NCBI GenBank assembly: GCA_020627785.1
Contig: JAHDGF010000051.1
Location: 1 to 33,765, forward strand
Length of the DNA: 33,765 nt
Reading direction: 5' to 3'
Origin: Saprospiraceae bacterium
GTDB taxonomy: Bacteria; Bacteroidota; Bacteroidia; Chitinophagales; Saprospiraceae
The position numbers and the translations under genes were made by a program. Positions 18,771-26,676 of this stretch are shown here, one piece after another (position 1 is the first letter of the stretch; every line of letters starts with the position of its first letter). The notes under the pieces are model-generated. The model made no database searches. It was given only the letters and a program-made list of their open reading frames with translations, and was not told where the DNA came from.

Positions 18771-19499
18771 TCAAAGTAAGTTTTCCACTTGCACTAGATC
18801 ATCAGGATGATCTACTCCTACTAACCTACCCTTGACTTCAATCAATTTAATAGGTATTCCTGCCTCCAACCATCTCAGTTGCTCTAAACTTTCAAGTGTT
18901 TCTAATTTGCCTTTCGGCAAATTTTTAATTTTTCCTAGAACCTCATTTGCGAAAGCGTAAACACCAACATGTTGATTGAAACTTTTAAATGGAACATCTC
19001 TGTGAAATGGAATAGAACTGCGACTAAAATACAAGGCTTTATGACTTTCGTCAAATGTGGTCTTTACACAATTAGAATCTTTGTAATCTTTTTCCGATTT
19101 ATTAATTGTGAAAAGTGTTGAAATAAGAGCCGCATCTCCAGAATTTAGGTCGGTCACTAAAGGACCTAAGTGACTCAGACCAATCAATGCTTCATCTCCT
19201 TGTACATTTACCACAAAATCAAATTCTGACAATTGTTCTATCGCTTCAATAATCCGATCAGTCCCACTAACGTGAGAATCTTTTGTCATTATTGCTTCTC
19301 CTCCTTCTTTTGTGATTAGTTGAAAAATACGTTCATCATCTGTAGCGACAACCACCTTAGAAAACAACTGAGTCTGCTTTACTCGGTTAAAAACGTGTAA
19401 AATTAAAGGTACTCCCCCGATTTCAGCCAGCATTTTACCTGGGAACCTCGTGGAATTATACCTGGCAGGTATGACGGCTATTATTTTTTTAGGTTTTAT
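18771..19499 (-). CDS. kdsB: 3-deoxy-manno-octulosonate cytidylyltransferase (CMP-Kdo synthetase) with a non-canonical start
   Basis: About 242 residues if translation starts at the ATA at 19499. It activates Kdo with CTP for LPS inner-core synthesis. The CTP-binding N-terminus IIAVIPARYNSTRFPGK is encoded at about 19434-19484, upstream of the first in-frame ATG (19433). The frame is open back to the TAA at 19509-19511 with no ATG, GTG or TTG. Possible starts are ATA (19499), ATC (19502), or the ATA pair at 19484 and 19481. Later motifs are NVQGDEALI (Mg/sugar binding), NQHVGVYAF and LESLEQLRWLEAG. Without the upstream part the enzyme would lack its nucleotide loop, so the upstream start is the likelier one. 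Confidence 0.88.
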   Translation of the reverse strand: MKPKKIIAVIPARYNSTRFPGKMLAEIGGVPLILHVFNRVKQTQLFSKVVVATDDERIFQLITKEGGEAIMTKDSHVSGTDRIIEAIEQLSEFDFVVNVQGDEALIGLSHLGPLVTDLNSGDAALISTLFTINKSEKDYKDSNCVKTTFDESHKALYFSRSSIPFHRDVPFKSFNQHVGVYAFANEVLGKIKNLPKGKLETLESLEQLRWLEAGIPIKLIEVKGRLVGVDHPDDLVQVENLL

Positions 19500-19546
19500 G
19501 ATAACTTCTTAATTTTCAGTTAGTATTATATTATAAATTAATTTAA

Positions 19547-19554
19547 TATCTTTG
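19547..19554 (+). promoter_or_regulatory. Bacteroidota -7 box for the LysM gene
   Basis: TATCTTTG matches TAnnTTTG exactly and lies 21 bases before the ATG at 19576; a TTA (one change from TTG) is 18 bases upstream. A TTG in frame at 19552 falls inside this box, so it cannot be the translation start if the promoter is right. Confidence 0.6.
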
Positions 19555-19575
19555 TGGTTCCAATATCCGAAAGCT

Positions 19576-20790
19576 ATGTCTAATATACAGATTATCAAGG
19601 CCCTAGCCTTAGTTTTATTTCTAATTACCTTCCAAAATTTAAATGGTCAGTCGGCCACTTCTAGACTTCAAGTAAACGTGGAGGAGAACTCTTTGGTATA
19701 CTTTACTCTTGATATTCAAAAGGGACAGACCTTGTACAGCATTTGTAAAAAATATAGAGTGGACATCGGAGATGCTTTGGTTTTGAATGATTTATCAGAT
19801 CCTGCGCAGATTTCCGTAGGGCAGAAAATTAGACTTCCATTAAATAAAAAATATTTCTTCCCCACAAATCAAGAACCTAACTTATCGCCAGTATATTATA
19901 CTGTCCAGCCCAAAGAAACATTATTCAGAGTATCTAAGGTTTACTTTTCTCAGGATGTAAAAGATATGATTGAAAGAAATCAATTAACAGGATTCTCTCT
20001 TTCCATTGATCAAGAATTAATTGTAGGCTATTTTAAATTAGGAAACGTTCCAACAAAGTCACTGGCATCAAGTTCGCTGATAGTTCCGGAGGCAAAAGTT
20101 TCTACCCCAAAAGAAACTACAAAAGAAATAGAAACAACTTCTCTAGAAAAAGTAAAAGCTAAGGAATTTAGCCCAACAACAATTGAGGCTGAAATTTCTG
20201 CTAGTGATGAAGTCGAAGTGAATCAGATTCAAAATGCAAAAGAACCAGTTGCAAGACCAGATCAAATCCAGAAGAAATCTAAATTCATAAAAATCCTCCC
20301 GAAAACGCATAAGAAGAAAGAGATTGTATTAGAAACTTCTGAACCAAGAAGGGCTTCAAAGACAAATAATACTATTGAGGTTGAGGATACTATTTCAGAC
20401 ATAGAAACAACTGAGGTAGGAAATTCAGAAGCAAAACTTGAAGCAGTTGTCAAAGAAACAATTGTAACTGACATTGTTGAGGAGATGGATGAATTACCCG
20501 TTGAACCTACCATGTCCCACGTATCTAAAAAAGGAACAGCTTATTGGGATAAGAATGGTACTGATTATGAAAATCTGATGGTACTTCACAAAACGGCTGC
20601 TGTAAATAGTCTTATCAAATTAACGAATCCAATCAATAAACTATCCACATTTGCTAGAGTGGTTGGTCAAATACCACCAAATGCATTCAGGAAGAACATA
20701 GAGGTTGTTATGTCTCCTGCAGTTGCAAAGAAGATTGGAATAAGAGATTCAAAATTTCAAGTTGAAATGGTATACCAGGTAGCTAAATAA
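19576..20790 (+). CDS. Secreted LysM protein with C-terminal RlpA-like barrel
   Basis: 404 residues from ATG 19576. Signal peptide (about 1-24, ending LNGQS). Two LysM modules (about 46-88, GQTLYSICKKYRVDIGDALV; about 107-151, KETLFRVSKVYFSQDVKDMI) bind peptidoglycan. A long Glu/Thr/Lys-rich linker (about 155-300) of low complexity reaches a C-terminal domain (about 312-404, GTAYWDKNG, LHKTAAVNSLIKLTNP, FARVVGQIPP) that resembles the RlpA-like double-psi barrel found on Bacteroidota LysM proteins. Likely a periplasmic cell-wall protein. Its end overlaps the convergent CBS-like gene by 8 bases. Confidence 0.87.
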   Translation: MSNIQIIKALALVLFLITFQNLNGQSATSRLQVNVEENSLVYFTLDIQKGQTLYSICKKYRVDIGDALVLNDLSDPAQISVGQKIRLPLNKKYFFPTNQEPNLSPVYYTVQPKETLFRVSKVYFSQDVKDMIERNQLTGFSLSIDQELIVGYFKLGNVPTKSLASSSLIVPEAKVSTPKETTKEIETTSLEKVKAKEFSPTTIEAEISASDEVEVNQIQNAKEPVARPDQIQKKSKFIKILPKTHKKKEIVLETSEPRRASKTNNTIEVEDTISDIETTEVGNSEAKLEAVVKETIVTDIVEEMDELPVEPTMSHVSKKGTAYWDKNGTDYENLMVLHKTAAVNSLIKLTNPINKLSTFARVVGQIPPNAFRKNIEVVMSPAVAKKIGIRDSKFQVEMVYQVAK

Positions 20791-21811
20791 GATAAGCCTT
20801 AGATTCAAGATGTTCTTTCAACCATTCATCATTGTAAATGGTGCTTAGGTATTTGCTTCCATGGTCAGAAACTAAAAATACCACATGATCTTCTGGGCCA
20901 AATTTATCTTTTAATTCATATAAGGCTTCAAGTGCTCCTCCTGCTGAATGACCTCCCCATACAGCCTCATCTGCTGCCAGCTTACGTGCTCTCTTGGCTG
21001 CTGCTAAATCTCCGATTTGAATAAATTCATCGATCAATTTAAAGGCGACGCAATCTGGAATAATGGTCTTACCTACCCCTTCCATTTTATAGGAATATGC
21101 GACAGACATATCATATTCACCCGTCTTAAAGTAATTGGTCAATACTGAACCAAATGCGTCAACACCAATTACCTGAAGATTGGGGTTCATTTCTTTTAAA
21201 AACCTAGAGGTTCCACTAATGGTCCCACCTGTCCCAACTGTGCAAACAAAATGTGTGATTTTGTGCTCACTTTGTTCCCAGATTTCAGGACCTGTGCTCA
21301 AATAATGAGCTTCACAATTATCATCATTAAAATTCTGATTGCTGTAATATGATCCTTCAATCTCTTTAGCCAAGGTGATGGCTTTTTGATAATATGATCG
21401 AGGATCATCTGGAGCCACTTTGGCAGGACACAATACCACTTCAGCGCCTAATGATTTTAGGCTATTTATTTTTTCCTTTGAGGCTTTATCTGCTACGGTA
21501 AGTACACATCGATATCCTTTGATTCTGCACATCATTGCAAGCCCTAGGCCAGTATTTCCTGAAGTGGCTTCAATAACTGTCCCACCTGGTTTCAAATGCC
21601 CAAGTTTTTCCGCTTTTTCTATCATGTGTGCTGCAATTCTGTCCTTTGCAGAAAGCCCGGGGTTAAAATATTCCAATTTTGCGTATACATTGGTCCCTAA
21701 TTCATCAGATATTCCTTCCAATCTTAACAGCGGAGTGTTTCCGATTTGATCGGCGAGACTGGTTGTATACTTTTGTTTTTGACCATTGATAGTCAATGGA
21801 TTAGGCCACAT
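20783..21811 (-). CDS. PLP-dependent cysteine synthase/cystathionine beta-synthase-like enzyme (copy 1)
   Basis: 342 residues from the ATG at 21811 (a TTG two codons earlier is possible). Fold type II PLP enzyme: Schiff-base Lys56 in LSAKDR, phosphate/substrate loop TSGNTG (83-88), GTGGT loop (193-197), and a C-terminal HSAGG segment. Sequence around the active site and the ending (SDHGSKYLSTIYNDEWLKEH) are closer to the catalytic core of cystathionine beta-synthase than to CysK, but no CBS-pair regulatory domain follows. Could make cystathionine or cysteine. A second copy of this type lies at 31750-32730. Confidence 0.88.
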   Translation of the reverse strand: MWPNPLTINGQKQKYTTSLADQIGNTPLLRLEGISDELGTNVYAKLEYFNPGLSAKDRIAAHMIEKAEKLGHLKPGGTVIEATSGNTGLGLAMMCRIKGYRCVLTVADKASKEKINSLKSLGAEVVLCPAKVAPDDPRSYYQKAITLAKEIEGSYYSNQNFNDDNCEAHYLSTGPEIWEQSEHKITHFVCTVGTGGTISGTSRFLKEMNPNLQVIGVDAFGSVLTNYFKTGEYDMSVAYSYKMEGVGKTIIPDCVAFKLIDEFIQIGDLAAAKRARKLAADEAVWGGHSAGGALEALYELKDKFGPEDHVVFLVSDHGSKYLSTIYNDEWLKEHLESKAYLI

Positions 21812-21996
21812 GGACAATGATTTTACGGTTACTGGAGTCTTAAATTTGCGAAAGCGAAGGTAATAAAGAATAAAGAGTTTTAATAAGAATTGAGCATAGA
21901 CACTAAGTTTTATACTTACAATCCCATGCAGTAATTTAAAATCAAATTGTTTAAAAGTTACTAAATCAATGAATCCTTCACTATTTTAATTTAATC

Positions 21997-23034
21997 ATGA
22001 AAAATCTTATTCTACTTTGTTTTATTCGCTTCACTACTAACTTTATTGCTGCTCAATCCATCAATTTAGATTGGTTTTATGAAGAAGGCGAAACAACCAT
22101 CAAGTTAATAGCAGACAACCCAGAATTCTTCGATGATCCTATTGGTGGAATCGCTATGACTTGGGACTTCAGTGAAGCATTAACCTTTAGCATGGATACT
22201 TTGACAGAAATTTATTTGTCTCCAGATTCTTTAACGAATGGCGTACTTTTTCCTCTGGCTGACATTGCTAAAACGGTGAATGGCTTTGAATTTTATTATG
22301 AATTCCGAGATGAGGGCATTTATCAGATTGGTTTTGATGCAATTCAGCAAATAATTCAGTTCTCTACCATTGGAAGTCCAGTTGGGTTTGTGTATGGTTT
22401 AAATGAACCTAGAGAGACACTTTATGATTTAATCACCATTAACAATATAAGCGGAGATACTACGGCCCAAAATGACATTTTGAACATTTCTGAATTGATT
22501 GGTATCGGAACTGTGATTACGCCAGAAGGGAAGTATGAAAACTGTGTTCTACAAAAAAATTCTACTATGAGTAACGGTTTTGTTAGCTCAGAATCATTCA
22601 ATTTCTTTAAAGACAAATTTTCAAATCAGATTGCAACTTTTAGTAAAACGGCCGTCACCATTCCTAATGAATTTACTAAAAGCTTTACCTATCAAACCGA
22701 TATTGAAGAGTTATTAAGTACCGTTGAAAAGAATCCGCTCTTTGAATGGAAACTATATTCACATAGCAATCAAATCCATATTATTTCAAACAAGAACTAC
22801 CAATCAGTTGACCTCATGCTACTCAATTCTTCAGGTGATTTACTCAATAAATTCCACCAAAATATTATTCGAGGTGAGAATGTAATAAAAGTAAAGGATA
22901 ATGTCCCACTAGGACAATTTTACTTACTTTCTGTGATCTTCCGTAACATACTTAAACTAGCTGAACTGCCTGAGATCATTGATATTATTGATAAAATACA
23001 TAACAGAGTAATACAGGCGAATAATTTTTTATAA
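21997..23034 (+). CDS. Secreted protein with a degenerate T9SS C-terminal domain, next to the element's left end
   Basis: 345 residues. Signal peptide (about 1-19, ending FIAAQ), a beta-rich body of unknown function (about 20-250), then a T9SS-like sorting domain (about 255-325: IHIISNKNYQSVDLMLLNSSG, GENVIKVKDNVPLGQFYLLSV). After SVIF the expected short Lys/Phe ending is replaced by about 28 unusual residues (LAELPEIIDIIDKI to NNFL). The stop codon lies inside the left 19-bp direct repeat of the mobile element, so the 3' end may have been altered by integration. No enzymatic motif is visible. Confidence 0.8.
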   Translation: MKNLILLCFIRFTTNFIAAQSINLDWFYEEGETTIKLIADNPEFFDDPIGGIAMTWDFSEALTFSMDTLTEIYLSPDSLTNGVLFPLADIAKTVNGFEFYYEFRDEGIYQIGFDAIQQIIQFSTIGSPVGFVYGLNEPRETLYDLITINNISGDTTAQNDILNISELIGIGTVITPEGKYENCVLQKNSTMSNGFVSSESFNFFKDKFSNQIATFSKTAVTIPNEFTKSFTYQTDIEELLSTVEKNPLFEWKLYSHSNQIHIISNKNYQSVDLMLLNSSGDLLNKFHQNIIRGENVIKVKDNVPLGQFYLLSVIFRNILKLAELPEIIDIIDKIHNRVIQANNFL

Positions 23035-23050
23035 AGCAAAACGGCAACCA
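23032..23050 (+). repeat. Left direct repeat (candidate attL)
   Basis: TAAAGCAAAACGGCAACCA; identical to 31445-31463 except one A/T change at the eighth base. The repeat begins with the stop codon of the preceding gene and lies 52 bases before the integrase ATG, the normal place for an attachment site. Confidence 0.6.
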
Positions 23051-23072
23051 TTATCAAAGCGGTTGCCGTTTT
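23038..23072. repeat. 12-bp perfect inverted repeat at the left end
   Basis: AAAACGGCAACC, an 11-base spacer, then GGTTGCCGTTTT. It could be the terminator of the preceding gene (short TTTT tail) or the paired core-binding sites of the recombinase. The ACGGCAACC motif recurs twice, as direct copies, at the right end. Confidence 0.7.
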
Positions 23073-23101
23073 AGTATCTTCATAGTGCTAACATTAAAGA
23101 T

Positions 23102-24397
23102 ATGCTCAAAGATACCAAAACTAGAGGTAAGAGTAAAAGCCGATATGTTCGGTTCAATTTAAAGCGGTCAAATCCTAAGGATAGACCAACTCTAATCCTT
23201 GCAACTCTCAGATATTGGATCGGAACCAAAGATGAAAAGCTAGTCTATTCCACTAAACATTCCATTGCCCCAAATGATTGGAACAAAAAGGAAAGGCTGC
23301 CAGAATCGGAATATAAGTTCTACAAAGAACTAACAGAAGATTTGTCAGAGGTTAAAAGTGCAATAGAATCTATCTATAAGCAATTTCCAGAATTACCGAA
23401 AGTTGAGTTTTCCAAAAAAATAGACATTGCCCTAGGACGTGACGAAGGGGAACACCAAAGCCAGTTTGTGGGATATTTTGACGATTATCTTGAAAGACTG
23501 GAGCTTCTAGGAACCAAAGCCAAGGGAACAATAACCCGTTACAGATCAACACTTAATAAGGTAAAGAAGTATGAAGAAAAGAAAGGTGTCGAATTAAGAA
23601 TACTTGATATTAATAAAGCTTTCCATCAAAAGTTTACCCACTTCGCCTATAGTCGAGGCACAAATTCCCCAAGCACCTTAGCTAAGGATTTTAAGATTAT
23701 CAAAATGGTCCTTGAGGATGCGGATGTAAACGGCCTTGAGATCAACAAGTATTGCAAAGATAAAAAGTGGAAGATTAAAGAGCAATCAGCACCAATACTA
23801 GCTTTAGATCAAAAGCAATTAGAAAAACTTATAAAGTTGGACCTTTCCGATAATTCAAGATTAGAAAGGATAAGAGATTGGTTTCTAGTTTCATGCTATA
23901 CTGGACTTGCCATTGCCGATTGGAAGCGAATAAAGAAAGATAATATCATGAATCAGAGGAAAAAACGATTCATAAAAATATCAAGGCAAAAAACTAAGGT
24001 CAATGTAATAGTGCCAATTACAGATGCCTGTCTTTCAATACTCAAGAAATACAAATTCAAGGCTATCAACATTTCAGATGTAAAATTCAATCTATATCTA
24101 AAGGAAGTAGCTATAAAAGCAAAATTAAATAAGATCATAGACTGGAGCGAATGGGATAAAGGGGATTTGGTGGAAACTAGAAAAAAAGTTCATGAAGTAA
24201 TTACATCTCATTGTGGACGTAGGACATTTTGCACGAATCTTTATGAGCGAGGTATTCCTATGATGCTAATACTCCAAGCATCGGGCCACAAGTCAGAGTC
24301 CCAATTTCTCAGATACATAGGAAGGGAACAGAACGAACAAGCAGACCGACTCTTTGATTTAATGACTGGAGAACCGGTTAAAAGTGCGGCGGTATGA
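23102..24397 (+). CDS. Tyrosine recombinase (Bacteroidota integrase type)
   Basis: 431 residues: N-terminal arm-binding region, SAM-like core-binding domain (about 120-225), and catalytic domain (about 240-431). Box II His370-x-x-Arg373 (SHCGRRTF), His396 (ASGHKSES) and the nucleophile Tyr405 (FLRYIG) are present. The box I arginine is absent: the motif reads TGLAIADW with Ala270. Many Bacteroidota integrases (IntDOT group) also lack it, so activity is plausible. It should excise and integrate the 8.4-kb element using the flanking repeats. Its last 4 bases overlap the next gene (ATGA). Confidence 0.95.
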   Translation: MLKDTKTRGKSKSRYVRFNLKRSNPKDRPTLILATLRYWIGTKDEKLVYSTKHSIAPNDWNKKERLPESEYKFYKELTEDLSEVKSAIESIYKQFPELPKVEFSKKIDIALGRDEGEHQSQFVGYFDDYLERLELLGTKAKGTITRYRSTLNKVKKYEEKKGVELRILDINKAFHQKFTHFAYSRGTNSPSTLAKDFKIIKMVLEDADVNGLEINKYCKDKKWKIKEQSAPILALDQKQLEKLIKLDLSDNSRLERIRDWFLVSCYTGLAIADWKRIKKDNIMNQRKKRFIKISRQKTKVNVIVPITDACLSILKKYKFKAINISDVKFNLYLKEVAIKAKLNKIIDWSEWDKGDLVETRKKVHEVITSHCGRRTFCTNLYERGIPMMLILQASGHKSESQFLRYIGREQNEQADRLFDLMTGEPVKSAAV

Positions 24398-25095
24398 TTA
24401 ATCCAATTCAATTAGCAATCAATACCCTATTTGAGTCTTTTTCTAAATATGAAATGTCATTTATCAATGATACTTACAACGATAAAGAAGCTATCGCCAA
24501 TATCATATCCTCAACCAACCAAATAGATAGCCATGTTTTAAGGATCTTTTATCCTTCCGACAATGATAAAAAAATGATACTTGAGAGCCTTGAGGGTTTT
24601 AGTAATAGGATCAAAGAATCAGAAGCTATTGAACTAATTGAGTTCGATGATTCGACCCCAAAAGTACAAAAGGCTAGCCTAGGCGATGAAAAATTATTAA
24701 ATGCCATGAAACAAGCATTAGGGCAAATCAGGCATGTGGTATCTAATGGATTGAATGAAAAAGAGAAAAAACAAAAAAAGGCCAGTACTAATAATAGGGG
24801 TGAAATTACAGCTAGATTTTGCTTAATGGTGCTTCATGAGACTGTAATAGGAGAGCCAGAAAAAGGTAAAAGGGATAAGAAGTTTCTAATAGATAAATAT
24901 GGTGGTGAGTTTATTAGTATGGAGAACTTTTATACTTTTTATAAGGCCAGAAATAAAATTTTAGATAGCGACTTTGATGGTTTTAGTGATGATAAGGCAG
25001 AGCGCATCAGAGCGTTAATTGACAATTTAGAAGTTGATAGTCCTACAGATAAAATAAAATCTCACTTAAGAGAAGCATTAAGCCAATATACATAG
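24394..25095 (+). CDS. Unknown protein translationally coupled to the integrase
   Basis: 233 residues, acidic and helical, with a Lys-rich central patch (NEKEKKQKKAS, about 123-133). No signal peptide or membrane segment and no family I recognise. The ATGA overlap with the integrase stop implies coupled translation, so it may serve integration or excision. The C-terminal half (ARFCLMVLHETVIG to YKARNKILDSDFDGF) looks like a compact helical domain. The stop codon is followed directly by three 12-bp iterons. Confidence 0.75.
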   Translation: MINPIQLAINTLFESFSKYEMSFINDTYNDKEAIANIISSTNQIDSHVLRIFYPSDNDKKMILESLEGFSNRIKESEAIELIEFDDSTPKVQKASLGDEKLLNAMKQALGQIRHVVSNGLNEKEKKQKKASTNNRGEITARFCLMVLHETVIGEPEKGKRDKKFLIDKYGGEFISMENFYTFYKARNKILDSDFDGFSDDKAERIRALIDNLEVDSPTDKIKSHLREALSQYT

Positions 25096-25099
25096 CCGT

Positions 25100-25135
25100 C
25101 GACTGCCAAACCGACTGCCAAACCGACTGCCACAC
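25100..25135 (+). repeat. Three tandem 12-bp iterons
   Basis: CGACTGCCAAAC occurs twice exactly and a third time with the ending ACAC, head to tail. Iterons of this kind bind replication initiators or regulators. They sit between the integrase pair and the xis/rep block, 5 bases before a candidate promoter. They are not in any retained gene. Confidence 0.8.
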
Positions 25136-25139
25136 TCAG

Positions 25140-25169
25140 TTGATTAGGTTTTTGTCTCCTCCATATTTG
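25140..25169 (+). promoter_or_regulatory. Candidate promoter of the xis-rep block
   Basis: TTG at 25140-25142, a 19-base spacer, and CATATTTG at 25162-25169 (7 of 8 to TAnnTTTG). The ATG is at 25195. A 7-bp inverted repeat, TAGTAAC (25170-25176) and GTTACTA (25197-25203), flanks the likely transcription start and covers the start codon; it could be an operator or hide the start in a hairpin. Confidence 0.55.
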
Positions 25170-25194
25170 TAGTAACGAACTAATACATAACAGT

Positions 25195-25422
25195 ATGTTA
25201 CTATCAAATATGACATTCGATGATTTTGCCACTCAGCTGGAAAAGACATTCGATTTAAATAGAAAATCGAACCGTAAGGTTACACGAAAGGAGGCGGCCA
25301 AAATGCTTTCCGTGTCCGTGCCAATGATTGATAAATTGATTCGTGGGAAAAAGCTCAAGAAATACAAAATCGGGTCCAAGACGTTGCTTGATGCTTCGCA
25401 AGTAGAATCACTCTTATCTTAA
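25195..25422 (+). CDS. Excisionase-like helix-turn-helix protein
   Basis: 75 residues. The C-terminal 50 residues form a MerR/excisionase-type winged HTH (VTRKEAAKMLSVSVPMIDKLIRGKKLKKYKIGSKTLL). In such elements these small proteins direct excision or regulate transcription. First gene of a rightward block with short gaps (10 bases to the next gene). An internal ATG at 25210 is an alternative start. Confidence 0.85.
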   Translation: MLLSNMTFDDFATQLEKTFDLNRKSNRKVTRKEAAKMLSVSVPMIDKLIRGKKLKKYKIGSKTLLDASQVESLLS

Positions 25423-25432
25423 ATCTGGTCCT

Positions 25433-25783
25433 ATGTATCAAGAAAGTGCTAACAATCGGGGATATGAAAACAGATCCCACAGTAAGAAAAGACCAGATCA
25501 AAATGTAAGGTCTTCATCTAAAGAATCGATTAAAGACTTAGACACCGCAACAGGAGAAGCCGAAACGCTAAAAAAACTCAAGGAAATCGGAGAATGCACC
25601 CGTAAGATGCTAGGAGTTGCAACAGGCTTAGAATCGAATTATTACACAAAGTATGTCAATAACCTTATTAAAAAAGGTCTAGTGCTAGAGTCTAAAGACA
25701 AAGCAAAATGCAAGATCACAGGAAGGCGTGTTTTCTGGATAAAGGCTGCAAATGAAAAATCAATTCAAACTCAATTATTCTAA
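25433..25783 (+). CDS. Small winged-helix-like protein of unknown function
   Basis: 116 residues. The first 45 are Ser/Lys/Asn-rich and probably disordered. The rest (LKKLKEIGECTRKMLGVATGL, YTKYVNNLIKKGLVLES, ITGRRVFWIKAA) has the helix-helix-hairpin rhythm of a winged helix, like small phage DNA-binding proteins that set up transcription or replication. Not assigned to a named family. Two bases separate it from the replication-initiator gene. Confidence 0.7.
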   Translation: MYQESANNRGYENRSHSKKRPDQNVRSSSKESIKDLDTATGEAETLKKLKEIGECTRKMLGVATGLESNYYTKYVNNLIKKGLVLESKDKAKCKITGRRVFWIKAANEKSIQTQLF

Positions 25784-25785
25784 AT

Positions 25786-26676
25786 ATGGCTAAACGGTTT
25801 ACAGATAATACGAAGTGGAAAGATGCTTGGTTCATGGACCTACCGAGCAAGTATAAACTGTTTTGGTTTTACATTTTAGATGATTGCGATAACGCTGGAA
25901 TTTGGAAAGTTAATTTCAAAGTTGCAAAGTTTATGGTTGGTGAAGATTTGGAACCAAGCGAGGTAAAGAGATATTTGAAAGACAGGGTTTTGGTCCTTAG
26001 CGATGAAGCGTGGTTTATTCCAAAGTTTATAAAATTTCAGTATGCAAATGGGTTAAAGAATCACATTAAACCACAGAAATCAGTGATTGATAAACTAAGA
26101 AGCTACGGTCTAATCCAAACAGTTAGGAAACTCTTTGGTAACACTTATGTAAGTGTACAAGATAAAGATAAAGACAAAGACCAGGATAAAGAAGAAGAAA
26201 AAGAGAAGGAAGAAGAAAAAGAAAAAGACACGAAAATTGATCCATTTGAATCTTCTGGATATATCCCAGCTAAAAAGAAGAAAATACCAAAAGATGTACT
26301 TCTCACAGAAGGAGGTGAAATTATCAGAAGACTTAATGAATTGACAGGAAATGAATTTGAAGTTAACGAAGACACTCTTAAAGGAATTAAGAGCCAATTA
26401 CAAGCAGGTGAGTCTACAGATACTTTGAATGGAGTTGTCGCCGTGATGGTCTTCAAATGGGGCGACAGTCCACAAATGAGCCAACACCTAAACCCGTGGA
26501 CACTCTTTGGTGACAAATTCCACAAGTACAAAGCTGAATTTAAGCGAGCTGAAAAAGATCCCGAAAGGTTTAAGGAATCATTAACCGGTAGTAAAAAAGC
26601 CAAATCAAAATTTTCATCAGAGGATATTTTAAAAGCCACTGACATCAACAAAGTAATTGAGCATGCCCGAAACTAA
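25786..26676 (+). CDS. Phage-type replication initiator/replisome organiser
   Basis: 296 residues. N-terminal domain (about 1-118, TKWKDAWFMDLPSKYKLFWF, YILDDCDNAGIWKVNFKVA) resembles the winged-helix N-terminus of phage replisome organisers. A highly charged Lys/Asp/Glu linker (about 124-150) follows. The C-terminal region (about 215-262, LNPWTLFGDKFHKYKAEF) matches the conserved phage C-terminal domain pattern (xLxPxTLFGxKFxxY). Such proteins bind an origin, often iterons, and recruit the helicase loader. Its end overlaps the next gene by 14 bases, consistent with a replication operon. The A/G-rich linker DNA gives long chance frames on the other strand. Confidence 0.8.
   Translation: MAKRFTDNTKWKDAWFMDLPSKYKLFWFYILDDCDNAGIWKVNFKVAKFMVGEDLEPSEVKRYLKDRVLVLSDEAWFIPKFIKFQYANGLKNHIKPQKSVIDKLRSYGLIQTVRKLFGNTYVSVQDKDKDKDQDKEEEKEKEEEKEKDTKIDPFESSGYIPAKKKKIPKDVLLTEGGEIIRRLNELTGNEFEVNEDTLKGIKSQLQAGESTDTLNGVVAVMVFKWGDSPQMSQHLNPWTLFGDKFHKYKAEFKRAEKDPERFKESLTGSKKAKSKFSSEDILKATDINKVIEHARN

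Noticed and set aside
26110..26651. Long open frames on the minus strand opposite the replication initiator
   Set aside because: They are Phe/Ser-rich shadows of the A/G-rich Lys/Glu linker DNA and its flanks, not genes.
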